The position numbers were made by a program, and so were the translations under genes. The notes under the pieces are model-generated. The model did not search any database and was not told the origin of the DNA. It saw only the letters and a program-made list of their open reading frames with translations. A stretch of DNA of 64,000 bases from Actinomadura hibisca NBRC 15177 (GTDB taxonomy: Bacteria; Actinomycetota; Actinomycetes; Streptosporangiales; Streptosporangiaceae): assembly GCF_001552635.1 (NCBI RefSeq), contig NZ_BCRO01000033.1, positions 32,484 through 96,483 on the forward strand, written 5' to 3'. Shown in pieces: positions 9,278-17,542 of the stretch; the first letter of the stretch is position 1, and every line of letters begins with the position of its first letter.

Positions 9278-10147
9278 TCACCGGTCCAGGTTCCGGTAGC
9301 GACGCACCGCCAGCGGGAAGAACACCGCCGCCAGCAGCACCGGCCACGCCACCGCCAGCGTCAGCGCGTGCTCGGCGGCCCATGATCCGCTGCCCGGCAC
9401 GGGATCGCCGAACAGCTCCCGGCCCGCGGTGACGGTCGCCGACAGCGGGTTCCACTCGGCGATCGCGGCCAGCCAGCCCGGCAGCGTCGCGGGCACGACC
9501 AGCGCGCTGGACAGGAAGCTGACCGGCCACACCAGGATCTGCACCACCATCAGCGACTCGGGCCCGGAGGCGACCAGCCCCAGGTAGGCCCCGACGGCGA
9601 CCATCGCAAGGCGCAGCGCCAGCAGCAGCCCGAACGCCGCCAGCGCCCGGCCCACGCCGTCGTGCCAGCGCCAGCCGACCAGCAGCCCGCACAGCGGCAT
9701 GACCACCAGCGCGGCGGCCGCCTGGAGCAGGTCGGCGACGGCGCGCCCGGCCACCATCGCCGAGGGCGCCATCGGCATCGCGCGGAACCGGTCGGTGACG
9801 CCGCGCCGCTTGTCGGTGGCGACCGCCGCGAAGGTGTTCTCCACGCCGAACAGCATGGCCATCGCGAACATGCCGGGCATGACGTAGGCGCGGTAGTCCC
9901 CGCCGCCGGGCACCTCGGTCTGCCCGCCGAACAGGTAGCCCATCATCAGCACCACCAGCACCGGGAACAGCAGGCCCGCCACCACCTGGCCGGGCTGGCG
10001 GGCCCAGTGCGCCAGCGCCCGCCCGGTGATCGTCCAGGTGTCGGCGGCGGCCCAGCGCAGCCGGGCGGCCGGTCCGGCGGGCGGCGGCGGGACGGGGATC
10101 GCGGTCGTCGTGGTCACGGGGCGGTCCTCCAGCGTCGTCGTGGTCAT
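9278..10147 (-). CDS. ABC-2 type permease, DrrB-like drug exporter subunit
   Basis: 289 residues. A Thr/Pro-rich cytoplasmic N-terminus is followed by six hydrophobic helices: VVAGLLFPVLVVLMMGYLFGG, YVMPGMFAMAMLFGVENTFAA, LLQAAAALVVMPLCGLLVG, ALAAFGLLLALRLAMVAVGAYL, MVVQILVWPVSFLSSALVVP and the terminal TLAVAWPVLLAAVFFPLAVRRY. The segment VATDKRRGVTDRFRAMPMAPSAMVAGR is the conserved DrrB/NodJ-type coupling region. It forms the membrane half of an exporter with the ATPase encoded directly upstream; start and stop overlap (ATGA). A hydrophobic drug or antibiotic is the usual cargo in this family. Confidence 0.9.
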   Translation of the reverse strand: MTTTTLEDRPVTTTTAIPVPPPPAGPAARLRWAAADTWTITGRALAHWARQPGQVVAGLLFPVLVVLMMGYLFGGQTEVPGGGDYRAYVMPGMFAMAMLFGVENTFAAVATDKRRGVTDRFRAMPMAPSAMVAGRAVADLLQAAAALVVMPLCGLLVGWRWHDGVGRALAAFGLLLALRLAMVAVGAYLGLVASGPESLMVVQILVWPVSFLSSALVVPATLPGWLAAIAEWNPLSATVTAGRELFGDPVPGSGSWAAEHALTLAVAWPVLLAAVFFPLAVRRYRNLDR

Positions 10148-11139
10148 ACGGCGGCCTCGGTTCGTGCGGTCGGCCGGTCGTCCGGTGCCGGTTCCTGCGG
10201 GGAACGGTCGCCGGTCAGGGCGAGGAACACCTCGTCGAGGGTGGGGCGGCGCAGCGCGATGTCGGCGACCTCGACGCCCGCCGCGTCCAGGGCGCGCACG
10301 GCCTCGGTGAGCGCGGCGGCCCGGTCCGCGACGGGCGCGCCGACGCGGGCGGCGGCCGCGTCGGTCTCCGGCTCGCCGCCCGAGATCCGCGCCAGGACGG
10401 CGGCTGCGGCGGGCAGGTCGGCCGGGTCGGCGACGGCGACGTCCAGGCGGTCGCCGCCGACCCGCGACTTCAGCAGGTCGGGGCTGCCCTCGGCGATGAC
10501 GCGGCCGTGGTCGATCACCGACAGGGAGTGGGCGAGCCGGTCGGCCTCCTCCAGGTACTGGGTGGTGAGCAGCACGGTGGTGCCGCCCTCGGCCAGCGCG
10601 CGGACCGCGTCCCACACCTCGGTGCGGGCGCGCGGGTCGAGGCCGGTGGTGGGCTCGTCCAGGAACAGCACGGGCGGGGCCAGGATCATCCCGGCGGCCA
10701 GGTCGAGCCGCCGCCGCATCCCGCCGGAGTAGCCGCGCACGGGACGGTCGGCGGCCTCCTCCAGCCGGAACGCCGCCAGCAGCTCGGCGGCCCGCGCCCG
10801 CGCGGTCCGGGTCGTCAGGTGGAAGAGCCGCCCGAACAGCACGAGGTTCTGCCGCCCGGTGAGCAGCTCGTCCACCGCGGCGTGCTGGCCGACCAGCCCG
10901 ATCCGGGTCCGCGCCCGCGCCGCGTCGCGCACCACGTCGTGCCCGGCGACCTCGGCGCGGCCGCCGTCGGGCCGGATGAGGGTGGCCAGGACGCGGACGG
11001 TGGTGCTCTTGCCCGCCCCGTTGGGGCCGAGCAGCCCGTGCACCACCCCGGCCGGGACGGCCAGGTCCAGCCCGTCCAGGGCCGTGGCGCGCCCGAACCG
11101 GCGGCGCAGCCCGGTGGCGCGGATCATGTGCTCGCCCAT
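10144..11139 (-). CDS. ABC transporter ATPase, DrrA-like drug exporter subunit
   Basis: 331 residues from the ATG at 11139, preceded by AAGAGGTGGAG; ATG 11127 is also possible. Walker A is GLLGPNGAGKSTT, Q-loop GLVGQHAAVDE, signature SGGMRRRLDLA, Walker B VLFLDEPTTGLD, and the switch residue is Gln (LLTTQYLEEAD), as in DrrA proteins. A C-terminal ~90-residue domain (ADIALRRPTLDEVFLALTG) is typical of the family. It energises the permease encoded downstream with a 4-bp overlap. A TetR-family gene is divergently transcribed across a repeat-rich spacer, which makes it the probable repressor. Confidence 0.92.
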   Translation of the reverse strand: MGEHMIRATGLRRRFGRATALDGLDLAVPAGVVHGLLGPNGAGKSTTVRVLATLIRPDGGRAEVAGHDVVRDAARARTRIGLVGQHAAVDELLTGRQNLVLFGRLFHLTTRTARARAAELLAAFRLEEAADRPVRGYSGGMRRRLDLAAGMILAPPVLFLDEPTTGLDPRARTEVWDAVRALAEGGTTVLLTTQYLEEADRLAHSLSVIDHGRVIAEGSPDLLKSRVGGDRLDVAVADPADLPAAAAVLARISGGEPETDAAAARVGAPVADRAAALTEAVRALDAAGVEVADIALRRPTLDEVFLALTGDRSPQEPAPDDRPTARTEAAV

Positions 11140-11150
11140 CTCCACCTCTT

Positions 11151-11226
11151 CTCTGTACGGCGTATGGAGTTGATACGCAGAAATTAACGTACTCTGTACG
11201 GAATTTCAATCCGTAAGGTGTACGGA
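11151..11226. promoter_or_regulatory. Operator cluster between drug exporter genes and TetR gene
   Basis: CTCTGTACGG occurs exactly twice (11151-11160 and 11192-11201). In addition three half-sites alternate in orientation: TACGGA at 11197-11202, TCCGTA at 11210-11215 and TACGGA at 11221-11226, giving two overlapping inverted repeats with 7- and 5-nt spacers. The last site ends 21 nt before the TetR start. The stretch is markedly AT-richer than its surroundings. It fits a TetR-family operator controlling both directions. Confidence 0.7.
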
Positions 11227-11247
11227 TTTTCTGTCAGGATGGGGAAC

Positions 11248-12012
11248 GTGAGCACCGAGCACACCGGCACCGGCGACCCCGTCCGCACCCTGGAGCTGCT
11301 GTGGGGCGTCCCGGACCGGCCCCGGCGCGGACCCAAGCCCAAGCTGACGGTCCCGGAGATCGTCGTGCGGGCGGTCGAGATCGCCGACGCGGAGGGGCTG
11401 GAGGCGTTGTCGATCCGGCGGATCGCCGAGGCGCTCGGCGTCGCGCCCATGTCGATCTACACCTACGTGCCGGGCAAGGCCGAGCTGGTCGACCTGATGG
11501 TGGACCACGCCTACGGCGAGCTGCGGCCGCCGTCCGGCGGGGACTGGCGCGCGCGCCTGGAGCACGTCGCCCGCGACAACCTGCGCCTGTACCGGCGGCA
11601 CCCGTGGCTGCTGCACGTCGCCACGATCCGGCCCGCGATGGGCCCGAACATGCTGGACAAGTACGAGTACGAGCTGGCCGCCGTCGAGGGCCTGGGCCTC
11701 ACCGACCTGGAGATGGACTCGGTGGTCACCCTGGTCAACGGGTTCACCCAGAGCGCCGCGCGGGTCTGGGACGAGGCGGCGCAGGCCGAGCGGCGGACCG
11801 GCATGAGCGATCGCGAGTGGTGGGAGAAGGCCGGTCCCGCCCTGGCGAGGCTGGTCGACACCGACCGCTACCCGCTGGGCAGCCGGGTCGGCACGGCCGC
11901 CGGGCAGGCCCACGAGGGCGCGGTCGGCCCCGAGCACGCCTTCGAGTTCGGCCTGGCCCGGGTGCTGGACGGCGTCGAGATGCTGATCCAGGCCCGTCCG
12001 GGCAGCGGCTAG
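11248..12012 (+). CDS. TetR-family repressor with tetracycline-repressor-type C-terminus
   Basis: 254 residues from the GTG at 11248, preceded by AGGATGGGGAAC; upstream ATGs (11239, 11218) are possible. After a 35-residue lead, the HTH is clear: IVVRAVEIADAEGLEALSIRRIAEALGVAPMSIYTYVPGKAELVDLMVD. The C-terminal domain is of the TetR_C_1 type (LEHVARDNLRLYRRHPWLLHV, then a long helical bundle for ligand and dimer). Divergent from the DrrAB-like exporter genes with an alternating TACGGA/TCCGTA operator between them, it most likely represses exporter expression until the exported drug binds. Confidence 0.88.
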   Translation: MSTEHTGTGDPVRTLELLWGVPDRPRRGPKPKLTVPEIVVRAVEIADAEGLEALSIRRIAEALGVAPMSIYTYVPGKAELVDLMVDHAYGELRPPSGGDWRARLEHVARDNLRLYRRHPWLLHVATIRPAMGPNMLDKYEYELAAVEGLGLTDLEMDSVVTLVNGFTQSAARVWDEAAQAERRTGMSDREWWEKAGPALARLVDTDRYPLGSRVGTAAGQAHEGAVGPEHAFEFGLARVLDGVEMLIQARPGSG

Positions 12013-12048
12013 GGCCTGTCTCCAAGACCTCAGCCGTCGCGCGAGTGA

Positions 12049-14598
12049 CTAACTGTCCCGGCGGTTGACGCGGCGGGTCGCGACGGCCTGCGTCGGGTCC
12101 TCCGGCCAGGGGTGCCGGGGGTAGCGGCCGCGCAGTTCGGCGCGGACGGCCTTGTAGCCCTCGCGCCAGAACGAGGCCAGGTCGGCGGTGACGGCGGCGG
12201 GCCGCCCGGCGGGCGACAGCAGGTGCACCACCAGCGGCACCCGTCCCCCGGCGAGGCGCGGCGCGGCGTCCCAGCCGAACAGCTCCTGGAGTTTGACCGC
12301 CAGCACCGGCCGCTCGCCCGAGTAGTCGACGCGCACCTTCGAGCCGGACGGCACCTCGACGCGTTCGGGCGCCATCTCCTCCAGCCGCGACGCGCACTCC
12401 CACGGCAGCAGGCCGCGCAGCGCCGACACGACGTCGATCTTGGCCAGGTCGGCGCGCCGCCGGGCGCCGGCGGCCCACTCCCCCGCCCGCGCGGCCAAGG
12501 CGGCGTCGTCCATGGCGGGCCACGGGTCGCCCAGGGCACGGTGGCAGAAGTCGAGGCGTTGGCGCAGTGCCACGGCCGCCGGGGTCCAGGTCAGCAGCGA
12601 CAATCCCTCGGCGCGCAGCCCGTCGGCGACGGCCGCCGCGACCAGGGCGGGGTCGGGTCGATCCAACGGTCGCGCGGCCAGCTCGATCGCGCCGAGCCGT
12701 TCGACGCGGCGGGCCACCACGTCCCCGTCGCGCCAGGTGACCTCCTCTTCCCTCCGCAGCAGGGGCGTGGCCGCTTCGCGTGCGATGTCCTCGTCGATGA
12801 CCACGGCCTGCCGCACGCGCGCCGAGGCCGCTCCGGCGGGCCGGTCGGCGGACGCGATCGCCAGCCATCCGGCGCGCGCCGCCGCCAGGCTCGATCCGTC
12901 GCGCAATTCCGCGCCGGTGCCGGAGGCCATGAGGTAGCCACCACCGCCGCGCGCCCGCGCCACCCGCTCGGGGAAGGCGAGCGCCACCACGCGTCCGACG
13001 ACCGCGTCGTCGGGCCCGGCCGGTGCCTTCGGGCCTGCCTCGCCGGTGAGGGCGTTGTGGAGGCGGCGGGTCTCGTCGCGCCAGCGGGCGGCATGGGCGT
13101 CGGCGGGACGGCCGTCGCGGCGCAGCGCCCGCCAGATGGCGGTCAGGTCGTCGCCCGCGCCGGGCGGCGGCGGTTCCGACAGCAGCGCCACCACCTGCGC
13201 GGCGGCGCGCCCGCCGACCTCGCGGGCGCCGTCGATCAGGGCGCGGGCCAGGCGCGGGTGCACGCCGACACGGGCCAGGGCGCGGCCCCGGTCGGTCACG
13301 CGGGCCGGGTCGTCGGGCGTGAGCGCGCCGAGCGCGGTCAGGGTGGCGCGGGCGGCCTGGAGGGCGGCGGGCGGCGGCGGGTCGAGCAGGGCGAGGCCGG
13401 AGGCGTCGGGGTCGCCCCAGCAGGCGGCCTGCAACGCGAAGGCGGTGAGGTCGGCCAGCTCGATCTCGGGGCGGGGGCGGGCGGCCAGCCGCTCGTGGTC
13501 GGCCTGGCTCCAGCAGCGGTAGACGGTGCCGGGGGCCTCGCGGCCCGCGCGTCCGGCGCGCTGCTCGGCGGCGGCGCGCGAGACCCGGACGGTGGTGAGC
13601 GCGCCGAGGCCGCGGGCGTGGTCGGTGCGCGGCTCGCGGGCCAGGCCCGCGTCCACCACCACGCGCACGCCCGGCACGGTGAGGCTGGACTCGGCGACGG
13701 AGGTGGCCAGCACCACGCGGCGGCGCTCGCCCGCCGACAACACCGCCTCCTGCACGGCCGCGCCCGCCTGGCCGTGGACCTGGAGGATCTCGGCGTCCAC
13801 TCCGGACAGCGCCCCGGCGACGCGGGCGATCTCGCCTGCGCCGGGCAGGAAGCACAACACGTCGCCGTCGCGTTCGGCCAGCGCGCGGCGGACGGTCGCG
13901 GCCACGTGCGCCAGCAGCGCCGGGTCCACGCGCATGCCGTGCGGCGGGGGCAGCGGCCGGTCCGGCGGGGCCCACACCACCGCCACCGGGTGCAGCGCGG
14001 CCTCGGTCTCCACGACGGGCGCGGGTTCGTCGCCGCTGCCCAGCAGGTGCGCCCACGGCCCGGTGTCGGCGGTGGCGGAGGCGGCGACGAGGGCGAGATC
14101 GGGACGCAGCGCGGCCCGCACGTCCAGCAGGAACGCCAGGGCGGTGTCGGCGTCCAGATGGCGCTCGTGGCACTCGTCCAGGATGACGGTGCCGACGCCG
14201 TCCAGCTCGGGATCGTGCTGGAGGCGCTGGAGCAGCACGCCGGTGGTGACGACCTCGACCAGCGCGCCGGGCCGGTGCTCGCCGCGCACGGTGAGGCCGA
14301 TCCGCCCGCCGACGCGCTCGTCCAGCAGCCAGGCCATGCGGCGGGCGGCGGCGCGGGCGGCCAGGCGGCGGGGCTCGACCACGATCACCTTGCCGTCCCG
14401 CACGGGCGTCCCGCCGCCCGGTCCGCCGGTCAGCCCGGCCAGGGCGAGCGGGACCAGGGTGGTCTTGCCGGTGCCCGGCGGCGCGGCCAGCACCGCCAGG
14501 CCGCGCCCGGCCAGGGCGGCGCGCAGTGCCGGGACGGCGTGCCGGACCGGCAGCCCGGTGGCCGCCGCCAGCCGATCAGAGTGCCGAGCAGGGTGCAT
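12049..14598 (-). CDS. hrpB: ATP-dependent helicase HrpB
   Basis: 849 residues from the ATG at 14598 (MHPARHSDRL); an upstream reading to 14739 adds 47 residues of poor quality. Superfamily 2 helicase motifs are in order: Walker A APPGTGKTTLVP near residue 40, VTTGVLLQRL (motif Ia/Ib), DECHERHLD (the DEAH-box variant), SATAD (motif III), TSVAESSLTVPGVRVVVDAGLAR (V) and QRAGRAGREAPGTVYR (VI). The long C-terminal part with FSRERVARARGGG-like and LFGWDAAPRLAGGRVPLVVHLLSPAGRPAAVT segments is specific to HrpB. Bacterial HrpB is an RNA/DNA helicase of poorly defined role. It stands alone. Confidence 0.92.
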   Translation of the reverse strand: MHPARHSDRLAAATGLPVRHAVPALRAALAGRGLAVLAAPPGTGKTTLVPLALAGLTGGPGGGTPVRDGKVIVVEPRRLAARAAARRMAWLLDERVGGRIGLTVRGEHRPGALVEVVTTGVLLQRLQHDPELDGVGTVILDECHERHLDADTALAFLLDVRAALRPDLALVAASATADTGPWAHLLGSGDEPAPVVETEAALHPVAVVWAPPDRPLPPPHGMRVDPALLAHVAATVRRALAERDGDVLCFLPGAGEIARVAGALSGVDAEILQVHGQAGAAVQEAVLSAGERRRVVLATSVAESSLTVPGVRVVVDAGLAREPRTDHARGLGALTTVRVSRAAAEQRAGRAGREAPGTVYRCWSQADHERLAARPRPEIELADLTAFALQAACWGDPDASGLALLDPPPPAALQAARATLTALGALTPDDPARVTDRGRALARVGVHPRLARALIDGAREVGGRAAAQVVALLSEPPPPGAGDDLTAIWRALRRDGRPADAHAARWRDETRRLHNALTGEAGPKAPAGPDDAVVGRVVALAFPERVARARGGGGYLMASGTGAELRDGSSLAAARAGWLAIASADRPAGAASARVRQAVVIDEDIAREAATPLLRREEEVTWRDGDVVARRVERLGAIELAARPLDRPDPALVAAAVADGLRAEGLSLLTWTPAAVALRQRLDFCHRALGDPWPAMDDAALAARAGEWAAGARRRADLAKIDVVSALRGLLPWECASRLEEMAPERVEVPSGSKVRVDYSGERPVLAVKLQELFGWDAAPRLAGGRVPLVVHLLSPAGRPAAVTADLASFWREGYKAVRAELRGRYPRHPWPEDPTQAVATRRVNRRDS

Positions 14599-14945
14599 CG
14601 TCCCAGTGTGCCGGGCGCGACGGGGCGTCCGGCACACCCGCGCTTGGCACGCTCGGTCCGCATTCGCCTCCACCGCGTCGCCAATGTGATAAATGCCACG
14701 GCGCGAAAACGGTTCTGAGGCTTGCGGTGATAGTTGCACCGCGCCTTTCGCGTTTCCCTGAGAATGTTCTCAAGAGGACGCCATGAACTGGCAATAGAAG
14801 CTCCACCCAAAGCCGAAACTTGCGGTACGACTTCCACTATCGGTGGCTTTCCGGTTTTAGTTCCCTCACCCGACCCCGTGCGATGGCATTATCCCGGGTA
14901 TGCCCATAATCAGCCTCGTCACCACTGGGCAGGGAGGGTACGGCG
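14599..14945. other. Intergenic region between hrpB and the NERD gene
   Basis: 347 bp between divergent genes, clearly AT-richer than neighbouring coding DNA in its central 200 bp. It holds a 14-bp interrupted palindrome (listed separately), a CATAAT hexamer at 14905-14910 that could be the -10 of the NERD gene (no convincing -35), and GGGAGG about 8 nt before the NERD ATG. No open frame in it looks coding, and no RNA gene is recognisable. Confidence 0.5.
14759..14772. promoter_or_regulatory. Perfect interrupted palindrome TGAGAA-N2-TTCTCA
   Basis: TGAGAATGTTCTCA is a 6-bp inverted repeat with a 2-nt centre, in the AT-rich part of the divergent hrpB/NERD spacer. Its size and symmetry suit a dimeric regulator, but no regulator gene is adjacent. 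Confidence 0.35.
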
Positions 14946-15707
14946 ATGATCGGCAGCTCCATCTACCTGAGGGACCGGGCGGCGTTCACCGGGGGGTCAC
15001 CGCAGGCGGTCTACGAGGAACTCTGGCAGCGCGGGCGAAAGGGCCGGCTCCGAACGCGCGCCATTTTCGCGATCCTGACGCTCGTATTGTGCGGGATGGC
15101 GGTGAACGCCGTTTTCGGCGTCGTGATGGCCGTTGCGGTGGCGGCCGTGGACGCCTACTTCCACTGGTACGGATATAACGCCGCCAGCGTCTGGCGGCGC
15201 GGGCTGCGCGGCGAGGAGCGCACCAACCGGTGGTTGCGCCACACCCTGGAGCGCCGCGGTCACCGCGTGCTGCACCAGCGCGTCGTGCCGGGCCACGGCA
15301 ACGCCGACCAGATCCTGTTCGGGCCGGGCGGGGTGTGGCTGGTCCACAACGAGGCGTGGCACCCCGAGGCGGAGATCGCCCCCTACGGCGGCCGGCTGTT
15401 CATCGACGGCCGTACCCAGTCGGCGCTGGTGAAGGGGCTGACCTCGGCGGCGGCCGACATCGGGCGGGTGCTGGGCGAGCGCACCGGGCACGAGGTGACG
15501 GTGACGCCGCTGCTGGTGGTGCACGGCGGGCGGCTCGCGCGCGCGCCCTTCGAGGCCGACGGCATCGTGTTCGCGCCGCCGCTGGCGATGGTGCGCTGGA
15601 TCCTGCGCAACCCGATCGCCGAGTACACCGCCGAACAGGTCGAGGAGCTGATGCGGGCGGGCGTGAACGCCCTGCCGATCGGCGGCCGGACCATGACGGC
15701 GGCCTGA
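14946..15707 (+). CDS. Membrane-anchored NERD-like protein with degenerate nuclease motif
   Basis: 253 residues, ATG at 14946 behind GGGAGG. Residues 40-75 hold one or two hydrophobic helices (AIFAILTLVLCGMAVNAVFGVVMAVAVAAVDAY, in two parts). The soluble part looks like a NERD (nuclease-related) domain: LRGEERTNRWLRHTLERRGHRVLHQRVVPGHGNADQILFGPGGVWLVHNE. In NERD proteins the strand after G-N-D-H...GP-GV normally ends in D-x-K; here the acid/lysine pair is replaced by HNEAWHPE, so the nuclease site is probably lost or altered. The rest is a Rossmann-like tail (VTVTPLLVVHGG). Function unknown; not in an operon. Confidence 0.65.
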   Translation: MIGSSIYLRDRAAFTGGSPQAVYEELWQRGRKGRLRTRAIFAILTLVLCGMAVNAVFGVVMAVAVAAVDAYFHWYGYNAASVWRRGLRGEERTNRWLRHTLERRGHRVLHQRVVPGHGNADQILFGPGGVWLVHNEAWHPEAEIAPYGGRLFIDGRTQSALVKGLTSAAADIGRVLGERTGHEVTVTPLLVVHGGRLARAPFEADGIVFAPPLAMVRWILRNPIAEYTAEQVEELMRAGVNALPIGGRTMTAA

Positions 15708-15744
15708 GAGCCGGGCGGCGCCGCGCAGCCGCCCCTTGAATCGT

Positions 15745-15784
15745 CGCCCGTACGGGACATCCGCGACCCCTGCCCGTACGGGCG
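15745..15784. terminator. Hairpin between convergent genes
   Basis: CGCCCGTACGGG at 15745-15756 pairs perfectly with CCCGTACGGGCG at 15773-15784 (12 bp, 16-nt loop). The arms contain the self-complementary CCCGTACGGG. It lies between the NERD stop and the stop of the membrane gene on the other strand, so it can terminate both. Confidence 0.6.
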
Positions 15785-15817
15785 TCGTCATCTGCGGCGG
15801 CAGATCCGTGGAGGTCC

Positions 15818-16279
15818 CTAGGCGGCGCGCCGGTCCCTGCGGGACACGTGCCACAACCAGTACAGCCCGACGACCGGCAGCACCAGCGGGACGAAGCCGT
15901 ACCCGCGCCCGAAGGCCGACCAGACGGTGGCGTCGGGGAAGGCGGCGGGGTCGGCGAGGCTGAGGGTGCCGACGACCAGCACGCCGGCCAGCTCGACCGA
16001 GCAGGCGGCCACCGCGACCCGGCGTGAGGTGCGCCCGTCCATCGCCAGCGCGACGGTGGCCAGCACGTAGACCACCGCGGCCAGCGCCGACAGCGCGTAG
16101 GCGACCGGGGCCTCGTCGAAGCGGGTGGCGATCTGCACGCCCGCGCGGGCCCCGGCGGCCAGCGCGAAGATCGCGTAGACGGCGACCAGCATGCGGCCGG
16201 GGCCGCTGCCGGTGCGCGCGGCGCGGCCGTCCGGCGGCGCGGACGGCGTCGGGGGGCTGGAGGAGGATTGTTCAGACAA
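15818..16279 (-). CDS. Four-helix membrane protein, second of an overlapping pair
   Basis: 153 residues. The first codon in the best frame is TTG at 16279, overlapping the end of the upstream gene by 8 bp, consistent with translational coupling; the first ATG is only at codon 31. A 28-residue Ser/Pro-rich N-terminus is followed by four helices (MLVAVYAIFALAAGARAGVQI, AYALSALAAVVYVLATVALAM, VAVAACSVELAGVLVVGTLSL, FVPLVLPVVGLYWLWHV) and a basic tail. This looks like the conserved actinobacterial integral membrane proteins with no known role. Confidence 0.65.
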   Translation of the reverse strand: MSEQSSSSPPTPSAPPDGRAARTGSGPGRMLVAVYAIFALAAGARAGVQIATRFDEAPVAYALSALAAVVYVLATVALAMDGRTSRRVAVAACSVELAGVLVVGTLSLADPAAFPDATVWSAFGRGYGFVPLVLPVVGLYWLWHVSRRDRRAA

Positions 16280-16637
16280 CGGTGCCCTGCCAGATCTGCT
16301 GCATGCGGACGATCATGATGGCGACCGCCAGGCAGGCGACCACGATCACCCCGGGCCCCCAGCGCGAGCGCTCCAGCAGCCCCCACCCGGCCCCGGCGGC
16401 GGGGATGAGCAGGACCGCCAGCAGGTAGCCGACGAACGTCGCGCCGTCCTTGGGCCCCTCGTCGCCGCCGAGCTTGGCGAACCCGACGACCGCCTGCACG
16501 ATCAGCAGCACCTCCACCACGCCGAGCGCGACCAGGTCGCCCCATCCCATGGGGCGGTTCCGGAAGGCGGTCACGGCGCTGAAGGCGGCGGCCAGCAGCG
16601 ACACCACGATGATCACGGTGGCGAGGGCGTTCGTCAT
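16272..16637 (-). CDS. Four-helix membrane protein, first of an overlapping pair
   Basis: 121 residues, ATG at 16637. Four hydrophobic segments: ALATVIIVVSLLAAAFSAVTAF, GDLVALGVVEVLLIVQAVVGFA, FVGYLLAVLLIPAAGAGWGL and GVIVVACLAVAIMIVRMQQIW, with the short acidic loop GGDEGPKDG between helices two and three. It overlaps the downstream membrane gene by 8 bp, so the two are made together and may form a complex. No catalytic motif is visible. A histidine phosphatase gene is divergent, 65 bp away. Confidence 0.65.
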   Translation of the reverse strand: MTNALATVIIVVSLLAAAFSAVTAFRNRPMGWGDLVALGVVEVLLIVQAVVGFAKLGGDEGPKDGATFVGYLLAVLLIPAAGAGWGLLERSRWGPGVIVVACLAVAIMIVRMQQIWQGTVV

Positions 16638-16702
16638 AGGGCCCCCACAGTACTACCGGCTGTAGTGCACGGCCGACCGGCGGGGCGTGGAATCATGCAG
16701 GC

Positions 16703-17392
16703 GTGGACACCCTCGAATGGCTGAACCTGACCAGGCACGGGGAGAGCACCGGCAACGTCGCCTACTACGCCGCCGCCGACGACGCCGAGGAGAACGGCAT
16801 CGCCGAGCGCGACGCCGACATCCCGCTGTCGGACCGGGGACGCGAGCAGGCCGCCGCGCTCGGCCGCTGGCTGGCCAAGCTGCCCGAGGACGAGCGTCCC
16901 ACCCTGCTCCTGGCCTCCCCCTACCTGCGCACGCGCGACACCGCCGAGATCGCCCTCGCCCAGATCCCCTACCCGCTGGAGATCCACACCGACGAGCGGC
17001 TGCGCGACCGCGACCAGGGCGTGCTGGAGGGCCTCACGCCGCTGGGCATCCGGCGGCGCTTCCCCGAGGAGTGGGAGCGCAAGCGGCGCATCGGCAAGTT
17101 CTACTACCGCCCCCCGGGCGGCGAGTCGTGGACCGACCTGGCGCTGCGGCTGCGCAGCCTCTACCAGGACGTGCGGGCCGAGGCGCCCGGCGGCCGCGTG
17201 CTGGTGGTCACCCACGACGCGATCGTGGTGGTGACCCGCTACCTGGTGGAACACCTGACCGAGCGCGAGATCCTGGAGATCGAGAAGACGCCGGTGGCCA
17301 ACTGCTCGATCACCCGCTGGCGGCAGGACGGCGGGCGGCTGCGCACCGTCAGCTACAACGACTGCGGGCACCTGGCCGATCCCGGCCGCTGA
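16703..17392 (+). CDS. Histidine phosphatase family protein (phosphoglycerate-mutase-like)
   Basis: 229 residues from the GTG at 16703; AATCAT 6 nt upstream suggests a leaderless start. The RHG motif is at the N-terminus (LNLTRHGESTGN), with LSDRGREQAAALGRWL, the ASPYLRTRDTAEI motif, RDRDQGVLEGLTP and the second catalytic His in VLVVTHDAIVVVTRYL. These are the phosphohistidine and acid/base residues of the branch-1 histidine phosphatases. It is likely a cytosolic phosphatase on a small metabolite; a true glycolytic mutase is less likely because of the long insert NVAYYAAADDAEENGIAERD after RHGES. Confidence 0.88.
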   Translation: MDTLEWLNLTRHGESTGNVAYYAAADDAEENGIAERDADIPLSDRGREQAAALGRWLAKLPEDERPTLLLASPYLRTRDTAEIALAQIPYPLEIHTDERLRDRDQGVLEGLTPLGIRRRFPEEWERKRRIGKFYYRPPGGESWTDLALRLRSLYQDVRAEAPGGRVLVVTHDAIVVVTRYLVEHLTEREILEIEKTPVANCSITRWRQDGGRLRTVSYNDCGHLADPGR

Positions 17393-17542
17393 GCGCGTCC
17401 GGGCCGCTCGCCCGTTCCTCGTCCGCCGCTCATCTGCCGCTCGCAGGCCGGGCGACATGTCCGGTTCACGGGTCGTTAACGCCGGGTTCGCCTACAGTTG
17501 GGAGGGCATCCCGCGTCGAGATCGACCCCTCCGAGGAGCGTC

